NCBI RefSeq assembly: GCF_029537375.1
Contig: NZ_CP120679.1
Coordinates: 2,158,001-2,222,000 of the forward strand
Reading direction: 5' to 3'
Source: Bacillus sp. HSf4
Lineage (GTDB): Bacteria > Bacillota > Bacilli > Bacillales > Bacillaceae
DNA length: 64,000 nucleotides
Shown here one piece after another: positions 9,301 to 17,682 of the stretch (position 1 is the stretch's first letter; every line of letters begins with the position of its first letter). Below the pieces are notes generated by a model. It did not search any database, was not told the origin of the DNA, and worked only from the letters and a program-made list of their open reading frames with translations. A program made the translations under genes and the position numbers.

Positions 9301-10924
9301 CTCCGAGCCATGTCAAGGTTGATGTGACGATCTGCTCGCGGATCGCGTCAATCGGCGGATTGGTAACCTGGGCAAACAGCTGCTTAAAGTAATTGAACAG
9401 CGATTGCGGCCGGTCTGATAAAACCGCCAGAGGCACATCATGGCCCATTGAGCCGAGCGGATCTTTTCCTTCGGTAATGACAGGAAGCAAATATTTATGG
9501 ATATCCTCATACGTGTAGCCGAACGCTTTTTGCCGCGTTAAAAGGTCTGGCACCGGCTTTTCTTCAGATTCCTGAAGGTCATTTGCGACATGGACAAGCT
9601 CGTTATTGAGCCATTCCTGGTAAGGAAATTCGCCGGCGATTTCGGATTTGACCTCTTCATCTGAGATGATCCGGCCTTCTTCAAGGTCCACCAGGAGCAT
9701 TTTTCCCGGGTCGAGGCGGTCTTTATATAAAACATTTTCCTGTTCGACATCAATGACGCCAACTTCAGACGAAAAAATGATGTAGTCGTCTTTTGTCACA
9801 TAATAGCGGGCCGGTCTGAGTCCGTTCCGGTCAAGAATGGCTCCGATCTGCTTGCCGTTTGTAAATGAGATCGCTGTCGGGCCGTCCCACGGCTCCATTA
9901 AAGAGCTGTGATATTCATAGAATGCTTTCTTTTCTTTCGACATATAAGGGTTTTCGTTCCATGGTTCCGGAATGAGCATCATCGCAGCATGAGCCGGTTT
10001 TCGACCAGCCAGGACGAAAAATTCAAAAGCGTTATCCAATATTGAAGAGTCGCTTCCGTTTTCATCAAGAATCGGCAGAACTTTCGGCAGATCCTCCCCG
10101 AATGCTTCTGAGACAAACTGCTGTTCCCTCGCTTTCATCCAGTTCATATTGCCGCGCAGCGTATTGATCTCGCCGTTGTGGATGAGATAGCGGTTCGGGT
10201 GAGCCCGCTCCCAGCTCGGGAACGTGTTTGTGCTGAAACGGGAATGAACAAGAGCGAAAGCTGAAACGAAATCCTCATTCTGAAGATCTTCATAAAAGGC
10301 GTCAACCTGCTCGGGTGTAAGCAGTCCTTTATAGACGATCGTGTTGCTGGACAGGCTGACAACATAAAATGACTTTTCTCGTTCGCGCGCCCAGTTTTCC
10401 GCTTGTTTGCGGATGACGTACAACTTGCGCTCAAAGGCCAAATTGTCTTTGATCTGTTCGCTCGCACCGATAAAGACCTGACGGACGACAGGTGCGCTCT
10501 CCTGTGCGACTGTTCCGATTTTTCCGACATTTATTGGCACAGTTCGCCAGCCGAGCACTGACTGTCCCTCTTGTTCAATCAGCTCATTCATACGCGCTTC
10601 GATTTCGGCGCGCTCAGCGTCATCTTTTGAAAAAAACACCATACCGACGCCATAGCGCCCTTTCTCAGGCAAGTGAAAATCAGAGCAAACTTTTTTGAAA
10701 AAAGCGTCAGGAATCTGCATCATGATCCCTGCTCCGTCTCCGGTATGCGGGTCACTGCCCTGACCGCCCCGGTGGTCCAATTGACAAAGCATTTGCAATC
10801 CTTTTTTGACAATATCATGAGTCGGAAGGCCCTTTAGATTAGCGTAAAGGCCGATTCCGCATGCATCATGTTCAAATTCAGGACGGTAGAGACCTTGTGC
10901 CTTTGGTAGTTGATTATAAGTCAT
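6359..10924 (-). CDS. gltA: Glutamate synthase (NADPH) large subunit
   Basis: 1521 residues, full length. It hydrolyses glutamine and transfers the ammonia through an internal tunnel to 2-oxoglutarate. The short propeptide (21 residues) ends before Cys22 in DACGIG, the N-terminal nucleophile of the class II amidotransferase domain. The central domain follows, then the FMN-binding synthase barrel with SGYDGGTGASP and the Cys motif CHLDTCPVGVATQ (3Fe-4S ligands), and the C-terminal glycine-rich beta-helix. RBS GAGAGGAA precedes the ATG. It is transcribed divergently from gltC, its LysR activator, and followed by gltB. Expression should rise with glucose and ammonium and fall with glutamate or arginine, as known for the family. 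Confidence 0.98.
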   Translation of the reverse strand: MTYNQLPKAQGLYRPEFEHDACGIGLYANLKGLPTHDIVKKGLQMLCQLDHRGGQGSDPHTGDGAGIMMQIPDAFFKKVCSDFHLPEKGRYGVGMVFFSKDDAERAEIEARMNELIEQEGQSVLGWRTVPINVGKIGTVAQESAPVVRQVFIGASEQIKDNLAFERKLYVIRKQAENWAREREKSFYVVSLSSNTIVYKGLLTPEQVDAFYEDLQNEDFVSAFALVHSRFSTNTFPSWERAHPNRYLIHNGEINTLRGNMNWMKAREQQFVSEAFGEDLPKVLPILDENGSDSSILDNAFEFFVLAGRKPAHAAMMLIPEPWNENPYMSKEKKAFYEYHSSLMEPWDGPTAISFTNGKQIGAILDRNGLRPARYYVTKDDYIIFSSEVGVIDVEQENVLYKDRLDPGKMLLVDLEEGRIISDEEVKSEIAGEFPYQEWLNNELVHVANDLQESEEKPVPDLLTRQKAFGYTYEDIHKYLLPVITEGKDPLGSMGHDVPLAVLSDRPQSLFNYFKQLFAQVTNPPIDAIREQIVTSTLTWLGAEGNILHPNESSCRRIKLYTPVLTNAQFNSLRGLVHQNFKSKTIHTLFTDNLKSGLEDMFKEADRAIAAGVTLLILSDRKMDPENTPIPSLLAVSALHQYLVRGGKRTKVSIIAQSGEAREVHHFAALIGYGADAIHPYLAYATYKQAIEDGALSISYEEAVTKYSKSVTEGVVKVMSKMGISTVQSYRGAQIFEAVGIDRDVIDRYFTGTASQLGGIGLDTIAEEAKRRHREAYQDTFSETLDSGSDFQWRKGGEHHAFNPKTIHTLQWACRKGDYSLFKQYSKAADEERIGFLRNLFAFDETRKPLPLEEVEPVESIVRRFKTGAMSFGSLSKEAHEALAIAMNRLGGKSNSGEGGEDPKRFIPDANGDNRRSAIKQIASGRFGVKSHYLVNADELQIKMAQGAKPGEGGQLPGNKVYPWVADVRGSTPGVGLISPPPHHDIYSIEDLAQLIHDLKNANRDARISVKLVAKAGVGTIAAGVAKATADVIVISGYDGGTGASPKTSIKHTGLPWELGLAEAHQTLMLNGLRERVVLETDGKLMTGKDVVMAALLGAEEFGFATAPLVVLGCVMMRACHLDTCPVGVATQNPELRKKFMGDPDHIVNYMRFVAEEVRELMAQLGFKTVDEMVGRTDVLRVSERAKAHWKAGQLDLSNLLYQPKGARTFRTPQNHNIDQSLDITAILPAVQTAIENSTPAEASFEIRNINRVTGAVTGSEISKRYGEAGLPDDTIKLHFTGSAGQSFGAFVPKGMSLYLTGDANDYIGKGLSGGKIAVTAPEDFNPAFRDNVIVGNVAFYGATSGEAYINGLAGERFAVRNSGVKVVVEGIGDHGCEYMTGGRVVVLGDVGKNFAAGMSGGIAYVYTENKKAFKRKCNHEMIEFESLEAPEEKEELKAMIENHYRYTESTKAASILDDWEGAISQFVKVIPKDFKQMMERIKEQKEAGLSDEEAMMYAFEAGTKQKIQTSAAASSKEAVAQ

Positions 10925-10990
10925 AGTTCCTCTCCCCCGTTCTTTTTTCCCGTTTATCCCCGGTCATAAAATCTTACAAACTCTAATCCT

Positions 10991-11019
10991 ATTGTAGGTT
11001 TTCAAATCTATACAAACAA
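10991..11019 (-). promoter_or_regulatory. gltA promoter
   Basis: On the minus strand TTGTTT (11019-11014), a 17-nt spacer and TACAAT (10996-10991) form a sigma-A promoter facing gltA, overlapping the presumed GltC-binding region. Confidence 0.65.
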
Positions 11020-11021
11020 TA

Positions 11022-11055
11022 TATAATTTAGATTAAAACTATCTCATTTTGAGAT
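11022..11055 (+). promoter_or_regulatory. gltC -10 region and GltC-type dyad (Box I)
   Basis: TATAAT at 11022-11027 is a likely gltC -10. Downstream at 11041-11055 lies the perfect dyad ATCTCATTTTGAGAT (arms ATCTCA/TGAGAT, 3-nt centre), the form of the 15-bp GltC box known in the gltA-gltC region of B. subtilis. It sits just before the gltC start codon and suits both autorepression of gltC and activation of gltA. Confidence 0.75.
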
Positions 11056-11072
11056 GAGCAGGTGAAACAACG

Positions 11073-11975
11073 ATGGAATTACGCCAATTGCATTACTTTA
11101 TGGAAGTTGCAGAAAGAGAGCACGTATCGGAAGCGGCCATGCACCTTCATGTCGCCCAATCGGCGATCAGCAGGCAGATCGCCAATCTGGAAGAAGAGCT
11201 CGGCGTCGATTTGTTTGAGCGCGAAGGCCGCAATGTCAAACTGACTCCGATCGGAAGGCAGTTTTTAGATCACATTAAAACGGCGATGAAAGCGATCGAT
11301 TTTGCAAAAGAACAAATCGATGAATACTTGGATCCTAACAGAGGGACGGTGAAAATCGGCTTTCCGACAAGCCTTGCGAGCCAGTTTCTTCCGACCGTTA
11401 TTTCCGCGTTTAAAGAGGAGCACCCAAACGTCGCTTTTCTTTTAAGACAGGGTTCCTATAAATTTTTAATAGAAGCGGTGAAAAACAGGGATATCGATTT
11501 GGCTTTTCTCGGCCCTGTTCCGACGAACAATCCTGAGATTAAAGGAGATATTTTGTTCACAGAAAGCCTTTTTGCCCTCGTTCCGGTCAACCATCCGCTT
11601 TCAGGGCAAAAAAGCCTTCATTTGGGTGATCTGAGAAACGATAATTATGTCCTGTTTCCGGATGGATTCATCCTGCGCAAGATGGCTGTTGATGCATGCA
11701 AACAAGTGGGGTTTACACCGAAAATCTCTTCGGAGGGTGAAGACTTGGATGCGATCAAAGGGCTTGTATCTGCTGAAATGGGGGTTACGCTTTTGCCGGA
11801 AACCGCCTTTAATGAGACCACTCCCCGGTTTACGAAAAAGATTCCGATCGACTATCCTCAAGTTAAGCGAACCGTCGGCATCATTACTCCAAAAAACAGA
11901 GAGCTGTCCCCTTCTGCAAAAGATTTTTATCAGTCTGTGAAGAAGTTTTTCTCGCGGCTTCAGCAGTATCAATAA
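11073..11975 (+). CDS. gltC: LysR-type regulator of glutamate synthase
   Basis: 300 residues. The N-terminal winged helix-turn-helix reads MELRQLHYFMEVAEREHVSEAA followed by LHVAQSAISRQIANLEEELG, classic for LysR proteins. The C-terminal two-lobed effector domain (about 90-295) would sense 2-oxoglutarate and glutamate. The gene is divergent from gltA with 148 nt between them, the usual arrangement for a LysR regulator and its target. Known role in B. subtilis: activates gltAB and represses itself. RBS GAGCAGGTGA is good. Sequence and context agree. Confidence 0.95.
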   Translation: MELRQLHYFMEVAEREHVSEAAMHLHVAQSAISRQIANLEEELGVDLFEREGRNVKLTPIGRQFLDHIKTAMKAIDFAKEQIDEYLDPNRGTVKIGFPTSLASQFLPTVISAFKEEHPNVAFLLRQGSYKFLIEAVKNRDIDLAFLGPVPTNNPEIKGDILFTESLFALVPVNHPLSGQKSLHLGDLRNDNYVLFPDGFILRKMAVDACKQVGFTPKISSEGEDLDAIKGLVSAEMGVTLLPETAFNETTPRFTKKIPIDYPQVKRTVGIITPKNRELSPSAKDFYQSVKKFFSRLQQYQ

Positions 11976-11985
11976 AAGGATGGCC

Positions 11986-12032
11986 ATATAATGAGATCAG
12001 CCAGGCGATAAGCTTGGCTGATTTCATTATAT
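11986..12032 (+). terminator. Long hairpin after gltC
   Basis: An 18-nt arm (11986-12003) pairs with 12015-12032 with one mismatch; loop about 11 nt. It starts 10 nt after the gltC stop and ends in an A/T-rich arm, so it can stop transcription. Confidence 0.7.
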
Positions 12033-12141
12033 CATAACCGGCATAAAGAGACGGAATTTTCTGATGATTAATCAGGGAAATTTCTTCTATATATGGCCAC
12101 ATCTGATATGTCTATGCCGAAATGAACGTGATCATGCCTAA

Positions 12142-12200
12142 TTTTCAAACACTTCATACAAGCTTAAATGAAACTTAATATTTTTCCTTTACGATAAAAT
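12142..12200 (+). promoter_or_regulatory. Predicted PhoP box and -10 for the PhoX-type phosphatase
   Basis: Four hexamers start with TT at exact 11-nt steps: TTTTCA (12142), TTCATA (12153), TTAAAT (12164) and TTAATA (12175). This is the tandem TT(A/C/T)A(C/T)A layout bound by PhoP~P in Bacillus. TAAAAT at 12195-12200 is a likely -10, placing the repeats at roughly -65 to -27, where PhoP boxes activate. Confidence 0.6.
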
Positions 12201-12228
12201 CAAATCCATATGAATGAGGTGTTTACAT

Positions 12229-13860
12229 ATGTCCCCTGTCATCAACCGCCGCAAATTTTTAACTTATCTCGGCACAGGCACTGCCGCTTTGGCTGCGGCC
12301 GGGTCCGGGCTTGACGGACTGGTGAAAGCCGCTGAAGCAAAAGGAATGTTCCATCAGCCGGGCAAATTTAAAAAACCGAAATACGGTCCTTTAAAATTTA
12401 CGCCGATCGAACCTTCGACAAACGACGAGCTGGTGCTGCCGAAAGGATACCGCTACGATGTCATCGCTTCATACGGCGACAAGATCAACCGAAAAGGCGA
12501 GACTTTTGGCTATAACAATGACTACACGCTTTATTTCCCGATGGAAAACAAAAAAGACCGCGGACTTTTATGGGTTAATCATGAGTATATTTCAGAGCTG
12601 TTCCTCTTCGGACAAACGGTCGAAAACGGCTATACAGCGGAACAAACCGAGGCATTGCTCTATAATCAAGGCGGTTCTGTTATTGAGGTGTACAGGGAAA
12701 AAGGCCGCTGGAAAATGGATCCGTCTTCCAAATATGCCCGCCGCGTTACTGGGCTGACACCGATTGATTTAACAGGCCCTGCAAAAGGAAGCGCTGCTGT
12801 CGGCGGTGCGGTGAAGGTCCAAGGAACGTTTGCCAATTGTTCAGGGGGACGGACATTGTGGAATACAGTGCTGACCTGTGAAGAAAACTTTGAATCGACG
12901 GCGAAGGCTGCAAGCCTTGACCAAACACACTACGGCTGGGTCGTTGAGGTCGATCCGTTCAACGCCGATTTCCAAATTCGCAAGCATACGGCACTTGGCC
13001 GATTCAACCATGAAAATACGTGTATGGGGCTTGCAAAAGACGGCCGTGTCGTCGTATATATGGGTGATGATAAAAAAGACGCGTGCGTCTACAAGTTCAT
13101 CAGCAAAGGAAAGTACGATCATAGGGCCGGAAAAAAGAACACAGCACTGCTGCAAGAAGGTACATTATATGCAGCAAACTTCGCCAAAGGCCAATGGGTG
13201 CCGCTAACGATTGAAGCCGTCCGGAAAAAAGCCGCGGGAAACAGCACACTGCTTGAAAAATTCAAAACACAGGCAGACGTACTCGTCCATTGCCACGAGG
13301 CGGCGATTTTGCTCGGCGGAACACCGACCGACCGCCCTGAAGATGTCGAAATCAGCCCTTTTGACGGGACGATTTTTATCGCTCATACGAACAATGACCG
13401 GCATGGCAACTTTCACGGCCATATTACGAGATTTTATGAAAAAGATGATGACCACGGGGCATTGGAGTTCCAATTCGCAATCTTTGCCGCTGGCGGCATT
13501 CAAAGCGGCTTCAGCGCGCCTGACAACTTGACATTCGATGAGGACGGAAATCTGTGGACTGTAACAGACATTTCCAGCAGCAGCATCAACACGGCCATCT
13601 GGAAGACTTTTGGGAACAACGGCGTATTTGTCATTCCGACTGCCGGCAACCGGGAAGGCGAAGCATTCCAATTCGCTTCGGCACCTGTTGAAGCCGAATT
13701 AACCGGTCCATGCTTTACACCGGATGAAAAAGCGCTGTTTCTGTCAGTACAGCACCCAGGTGAAGAAACCGCAGACCTTGCCAGTCCGACAAGCATGTGG
13801 CCCCACCGCAAAGGCGATCACATGCCGCGGCCTAGCGTTGTCGCGATTACCGGATTTTAA
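12229..13860 (+). CDS. PhoX-type alkaline phosphatase, Tat-exported (DUF839)
   Basis: 543 residues. The N-terminus has a twin-arginine signal, NRRKFLTYLG (residues 5-14), followed by an Ala-rich hydrophobic stretch, so it should be exported folded by the Tat system. The rest is a DUF839 / PhoX beta-propeller: WVNHEYISELF, CEENFEST, and HEAAILLGGTPTDRPEDVEISPFDG are the Ca/Fe-ligand type loops. PhoX enzymes release phosphate from many esters outside the cell. The ATG at 12229 is preferred because GAGGTG lies 7 nt upstream; an ATG at 12214 lacks one. A predicted PhoP box lies upstream, which fits induction by phosphate starvation. It shares a terminator with a convergent cytochrome gene. Confidence 0.88.
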   Translation: MSPVINRRKFLTYLGTGTAALAAAGSGLDGLVKAAEAKGMFHQPGKFKKPKYGPLKFTPIEPSTNDELVLPKGYRYDVIASYGDKINRKGETFGYNNDYTLYFPMENKKDRGLLWVNHEYISELFLFGQTVENGYTAEQTEALLYNQGGSVIEVYREKGRWKMDPSSKYARRVTGLTPIDLTGPAKGSAAVGGAVKVQGTFANCSGGRTLWNTVLTCEENFESTAKAASLDQTHYGWVVEVDPFNADFQIRKHTALGRFNHENTCMGLAKDGRVVVYMGDDKKDACVYKFISKGKYDHRAGKKNTALLQEGTLYAANFAKGQWVPLTIEAVRKKAAGNSTLLEKFKTQADVLVHCHEAAILLGGTPTDRPEDVEISPFDGTIFIAHTNNDRHGNFHGHITRFYEKDDDHGALEFQFAIFAAGGIQSGFSAPDNLTFDEDGNLWTVTDISSSSINTAIWKTFGNNGVFVIPTAGNREGEAFQFASAPVEAELTGPCFTPDEKALFLSVQHPGEETADLASPTSMWPHRKGDHMPRPSVVAITGF

Positions 13861-13867
13861 TATGAGG

Positions 13868-13893
13868 AATAAAGCCGCGTATTGGCGGCTTTA
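13868..13893. terminator. Bidirectional terminator between phoX-like and cytochrome genes
   Basis: AAAGCCGC and GCGGCTTT form the stem, with A-run before and T-run after, so it serves both converging genes. It overlaps the stop codon of the minus-strand cytochrome gene. Confidence 0.85.
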
Positions 13894-15813
13894 TTTTTTC
13901 GGCATATCAAGACTGAACAAATAATCGATTAAAGCTTTTTGTTCCTTTTCGGAAAAGCCGCTTTTTCGATCGACCCAAAACTCATGCCCTTGTCCTGTCA
14001 CTCTGACGGTTTGTAAATCGCGTGATGCTTGATTGCTTTTGACGACGCGCTTTCTTACATCCCTGTCGATCAATGACAAGAGGCTGTTGTAGGGATCGGC
14101 CGGTTTCCCTTTGGCTACGGTTTCGGGGATGCCGGCTTCGTCAAGCGAACGTCCAACCGCGGCGCCTCCGTCGTGTAAATACGGCGCACTCCAATAAAGT
14201 CCGATCAAACTCGGAACTTTGTAGCCTCCGGATGAGCCATCCTTAGCCCACGCCAGTTTGATTTGCTCCTGATCAAATTTGTTTGTCGGCACCTTCAGCA
14301 CTTTCGCCTTGCCGCTGATCGGCAGCTTTGTGTCCGGCGCATAGATGAGGCTTTCGCCGAATAGTTTTTCCGTTTTTTTAAACGATTGCGCTCTTGTCGG
14401 CTCAGTGCCGATTTCTTTGACGGAGACGACCTTGTTGTTTGTCAAATAGCGTCCTGCATGGCAAGAAATGCAGCCCGCTTTGGCAAAAACGTCCCTTCCC
14501 CGCTTGATCGATTGACTGTCGGCTTTTGTCGGCGGATTTGGCGGTTGCAGCGTGTTTTGCCAAGCGGATACCGCATTGTTTTCTTCGTTCGCTTTCCTGC
14601 CCGGTGAGCCGACATGTACGCCATCCGGCGCAGCCAGCGAGATTTTCGGAAAACCCGGCGGTTTCACCATTTGATTGACGCCTGGAACACCTGGCGTAGG
14701 GTCATTCTTTTTGAAAAAGGCGGCAGGTGTCTCACCTTTTGCTGGATGATACCGGTATTTTCTATCTGCGGCACGCTGAAGAATGGTTCCGAGATAAACG
14801 TCTTCACTCATACCAAACAGAGCCCGGCTTCCCGGAGACTGTGAAAGGCTGTCCGAATTTTGCGCATGCACATTATTGCTGAACGCGCTTAAGCCTTTGA
14901 ACGGACCGACCATGGCGGCCCCGCTCCAGCTGTAAGGATGATCCCCAAGTGTAAAAGCGTCCGGTATTTGGGTCGGATTGCTTTTCATATCGATTGTTGA
15001 ATCGAAGTAGCCTTTCGGCCATTTCAGAAATACTTGATCAACTGCCGCTTCAAGCTGATCGGGATCGGGAAGGCGCTCTTTTTTTCCGTTTGCATGGGTC
15101 ATCACAGGGCTATCATGATGAATGTATTGCTGAATGCTTTTGACTTCAGCATGTGTGAAATAAGCTGCTGAATTCGTCGCCAGCGCGAGCATCAGTCCGG
15201 TGTTTAAATCGGGATTCGTCACCCCTTCCATCACCTTCTTCGTTTTCGGGTCTGTCGTGGCGTGGCAGGCGGCACAGCTGATGCCGACTTTTGCTTTTCC
15301 TCCGGCATATTTGACAGGCATGCCGAGGGGTGCATAGGCTCCTTTTGCCACATCGATTCCGGTGTCGATCTTCTCCCCTTTTTTAAACGTTTCATCCCCG
15401 ATTTTCACCGTTTTGGCCAGCTCGACCCGCAAGTTGGTCGTCCCTTTCCCTTTTAACGCCGCGATAGCTTTTGTCATATTCGCAACTGTGATCGGTCCGT
15501 CAAGGAGCCCGAGGATGTCCGTCAAAAAAACCTCATTACCGAACGTTTCTTGATAAAATGTTTTCCGTCCCAAATCCAGCAGCTGATCATCGACCTTCAC
15601 CGCCCCATCACGAGATCGGATGTTGTCCGCCTCTTCATTTGAAACGAACGTCCCCCAAATATCGTATCCGTTCATCCGGCTTTCTTTTGCGACGACTTTT
15701 TCTTTCGGCGGCGTGTAAGCATATTCAGGTTCAAAATATCGCATGGCGATAAAAGCACTCACCATAAAAACCGCTATGATAGCTAAAGCGGTCAGCCATT
15801 TTCGTTTTTTCAC
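13891..15813 (-). CDS. Membrane-anchored two-heme cytochrome c protein
   Basis: 640 residues. One N-terminal hydrophobic segment (about 6-25) anchors it on the outside of the membrane. Two heme c sites are seen: CAACH (Cys180-His184) and CISCH (Cys448-His452). The second sits in a cytochrome-c-like domain with the motif PSLIGLYWSAPYLHDGGA, as in MauG / cytochrome c peroxidase relatives. The large middle region between the hemes is longer than in ordinary peroxidases. The start is GTG with AAAAGGAGG before it. The substrate is unknown; it may pass electrons between a donor outside the cell and the respiratory chain. It converges with the PhoX-type phosphatase gene but a link in function is not shown. 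Confidence 0.75.
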   Translation of the reverse strand: MKKRKWLTALAIIAVFMVSAFIAMRYFEPEYAYTPPKEKVVAKESRMNGYDIWGTFVSNEEADNIRSRDGAVKVDDQLLDLGRKTFYQETFGNEVFLTDILGLLDGPITVANMTKAIAALKGKGTTNLRVELAKTVKIGDETFKKGEKIDTGIDVAKGAYAPLGMPVKYAGGKAKVGISCAACHATTDPKTKKVMEGVTNPDLNTGLMLALATNSAAYFTHAEVKSIQQYIHHDSPVMTHANGKKERLPDPDQLEAAVDQVFLKWPKGYFDSTIDMKSNPTQIPDAFTLGDHPYSWSGAAMVGPFKGLSAFSNNVHAQNSDSLSQSPGSRALFGMSEDVYLGTILQRAADRKYRYHPAKGETPAAFFKKNDPTPGVPGVNQMVKPPGFPKISLAAPDGVHVGSPGRKANEENNAVSAWQNTLQPPNPPTKADSQSIKRGRDVFAKAGCISCHAGRYLTNNKVVSVKEIGTEPTRAQSFKKTEKLFGESLIYAPDTKLPISGKAKVLKVPTNKFDQEQIKLAWAKDGSSGGYKVPSLIGLYWSAPYLHDGGAAVGRSLDEAGIPETVAKGKPADPYNSLLSLIDRDVRKRVVKSNQASRDLQTVRVTGQGHEFWVDRKSGFSEKEQKALIDYLFSLDMPKK

Positions 15814-15971
15814 TTTTATCCTCCTTTTAAATGATTAGATTTCCCCCATTTAAAAAAATGATCGTTAAAAAGGCCGGAAATAATGTAGAACCTATTTCCA
15901 GTTATAAAAGGGGCGTCCACCTGGGAAAATATGTGTTCAGTAACGCTTTAGGGGAAAGGAGTGAAGCCGTT

Positions 15972-17543
15972 TTGAAAAAGTTCATCATGATGTTTGCCGT
16001 TTTCTTATGCGCACTGATTATATTTATGATATGGCTTAACACCGGAGATGAAAAACAGGGACGGACCAATGAAAAAACAGCGGTTGTCAAAACTGCCGAA
16101 AAGCCTGTCATTGTACTGATCATCGATTCGTTAATGGATGTTCCTTTAAAAAAAGCGGTCAAAGAAGGGCGCGCTCCAGCGCTGAAATTTTTTCTTGAAA
16201 ACGGCCGCTATGAGCCTGAAGTCGTGAGCGCCTATCCGACGATGTCTGTGTCGATTGACAGCACTTTACTGACAGGAATCTATCCCCATATCCACCATGT
16301 GCCCGGGCTTGTCTGGTATAACGAGAAGGAAAAGCGTCTCGTCAATTACGGCAGCGACAAAAAAGAGATGGTCTCACTCGGTCTCAAGCAAACGATCAAG
16401 GACGGAATGTATTCGTTAAATCATCGTCATTTAAGCACGAAGACGACAACGATCCATGAAGATTTAGAAAAACAGGGAAAACAGTCGGCCTCTGTAAACG
16501 GGCTGATCTATCGCGGGAATCACCGGCACGAGTTAAACATTCCGCCGCCGCTTAAACGGCTGAAGCTGATGCCGGAGAAGATGAGCATCAATGGTCCGGC
16601 GCTCTTTTCGCTCGGCCGGTTTGCCCAGCTGAATCCGGAGAACCGCGACCATCATATTTGGCAAAGGTATGGTGTGAATGACAAATTTACGGCGCAGGAA
16701 GTCTCTTATTTAATCAAAAAGCACAAGCTTCCGGCGTTGACAGTAGCTTATTTGCCCGATTTTGACCGTGTTGCCCATCAAAAAGGCCCGAACAACATGA
16801 ATGGCCTTGAAAAAATCGATGAAGAGCTTCAGCGGATGTTAAGCACTTATAATTCATGGAGTGAAGCTTGTCAGCAGGCGGTGTGGGTGATCATGGGAGA
16901 CAGCGGCCAGACGGTGATCGGAAAAGACAGAGATAAAGCCGTCATCAGGCTCCATTCCGTATTTGCTGATGACAGGACGGCCGATATAAAGGGTCCGCGG
17001 AATCAAGACCAGCTTATGTTTGCCGTCAACGACAGAATGGCATTTATTTATTGTATCGAGCAAAGCATGCCGGTTAAAGGAGCGGTAAATACATTGAAGA
17101 AAGACGGAAGAATCGGTTTTGCCGCTTGGAAAGAAAACGGCTGGATCTATGCCGATTCAAAGCAGGCGAAAGAGCCGCTTCGTTTCCGACCGGGTGGACG
17201 CTATACGGATTCTTACGGACAATCGTGGTCTATCGGCGGGGACTTCTCTGTATTAAATCTTTCAGTGAACGGGAGAATGCTCCGCTACGGGGATTACCCC
17301 GATGCCCTCGCCCGTCTTTACAGCGCCCTCCACTCCCACAGCGGCCGATACGTCGTCGCCGACGCGAAACCGGGTTATCAATTTGCCGCAGAAAAATCCC
17401 CTCTTCATCTCGGCGGAGGCGGACACGGCTCCCTCTATAAAATGGATAGTCTGGCACCGATGATCATTGTCGGATCGGATGAAGCTCCGAAACATCTTCG
17501 TCACGTTGATTTAAAAGAGTTTTTTATCCGATTGACCGAATAG
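15972..17543 (+). CDS. Type I phosphodiesterase / alkaline-phosphatase superfamily membrane protein
   Basis: 523 residues with one N-terminal membrane helix (about 5-22), catalytic part outside. Superfamily residues: Asp52 in LIIDS (metal), Thr90 in AYPTMS (nucleophile), Asp265-x3-His269 in FDRVAH, Asp310 in MGDSGQ and the GGHGS histidine near 480. In this family the second-metal motif is normally Asp-His (SDHG); here it is Asp310-Ser311, so one histidine ligand is missing. TTG at 15972 is chosen because GGAAAGGAG ends about 9 nt before it; the open frame extends 47 codons further up without a ribosome site. Substrate is unknown, possibly a phosphodiester or nucleotide. Monocistronic. Confidence 0.72.
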   Translation: MKKFIMMFAVFLCALIIFMIWLNTGDEKQGRTNEKTAVVKTAEKPVIVLIIDSLMDVPLKKAVKEGRAPALKFFLENGRYEPEVVSAYPTMSVSIDSTLLTGIYPHIHHVPGLVWYNEKEKRLVNYGSDKKEMVSLGLKQTIKDGMYSLNHRHLSTKTTTIHEDLEKQGKQSASVNGLIYRGNHRHELNIPPPLKRLKLMPEKMSINGPALFSLGRFAQLNPENRDHHIWQRYGVNDKFTAQEVSYLIKKHKLPALTVAYLPDFDRVAHQKGPNNMNGLEKIDEELQRMLSTYNSWSEACQQAVWVIMGDSGQTVIGKDRDKAVIRLHSVFADDRTADIKGPRNQDQLMFAVNDRMAFIYCIEQSMPVKGAVNTLKKDGRIGFAAWKENGWIYADSKQAKEPLRFRPGGRYTDSYGQSWSIGGDFSVLNLSVNGRMLRYGDYPDALARLYSALHSHSGRYVVADAKPGYQFAAEKSPLHLGGGGHGSLYKMDSLAPMIIVGSDEAPKHLRHVDLKEFFIRLTE

Positions 17544-17579
17544 CCTGATTCGTTCCTGAAGCGATCAGGTTTTTTCTTT
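17544..17579 (+). terminator. Terminator after the phosphodiesterase-family gene
   Basis: CCTGATTCG pairs with CGATCAGG (one bulge), followed by TTTTTTCTTTT, directly after the stop codon. Confidence 0.85.
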
Positions 17580-17596
17580 TGTCCAGGGGTTCTTCG

Positions 17597-17626
17597 TTGA
17601 CATTTTTTTGTTGTTCTTTGTAATAT
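17597..17626 (+). promoter_or_regulatory. Promoter of the marR-ABC exporter operon
   Basis: TTGACA (17597-17602), an 18-nt spacer and TAATAT (17621-17626) form a good sigma-A promoter. The A/T-rich stretch just downstream is a probable place for MarR binding. Confidence 0.65.
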
Positions 17627-17682
17627 ATTGATAGCTATTTAGTTTACTTACTTAATTAAATTTAAAAGAGCAGGTGCAAGCG

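Noticed and set aside
13204..13671. 155-codon antisense frame within the PhoX-type gene
   Set aside because: Shadow of a strongly supported gene on the other strand.
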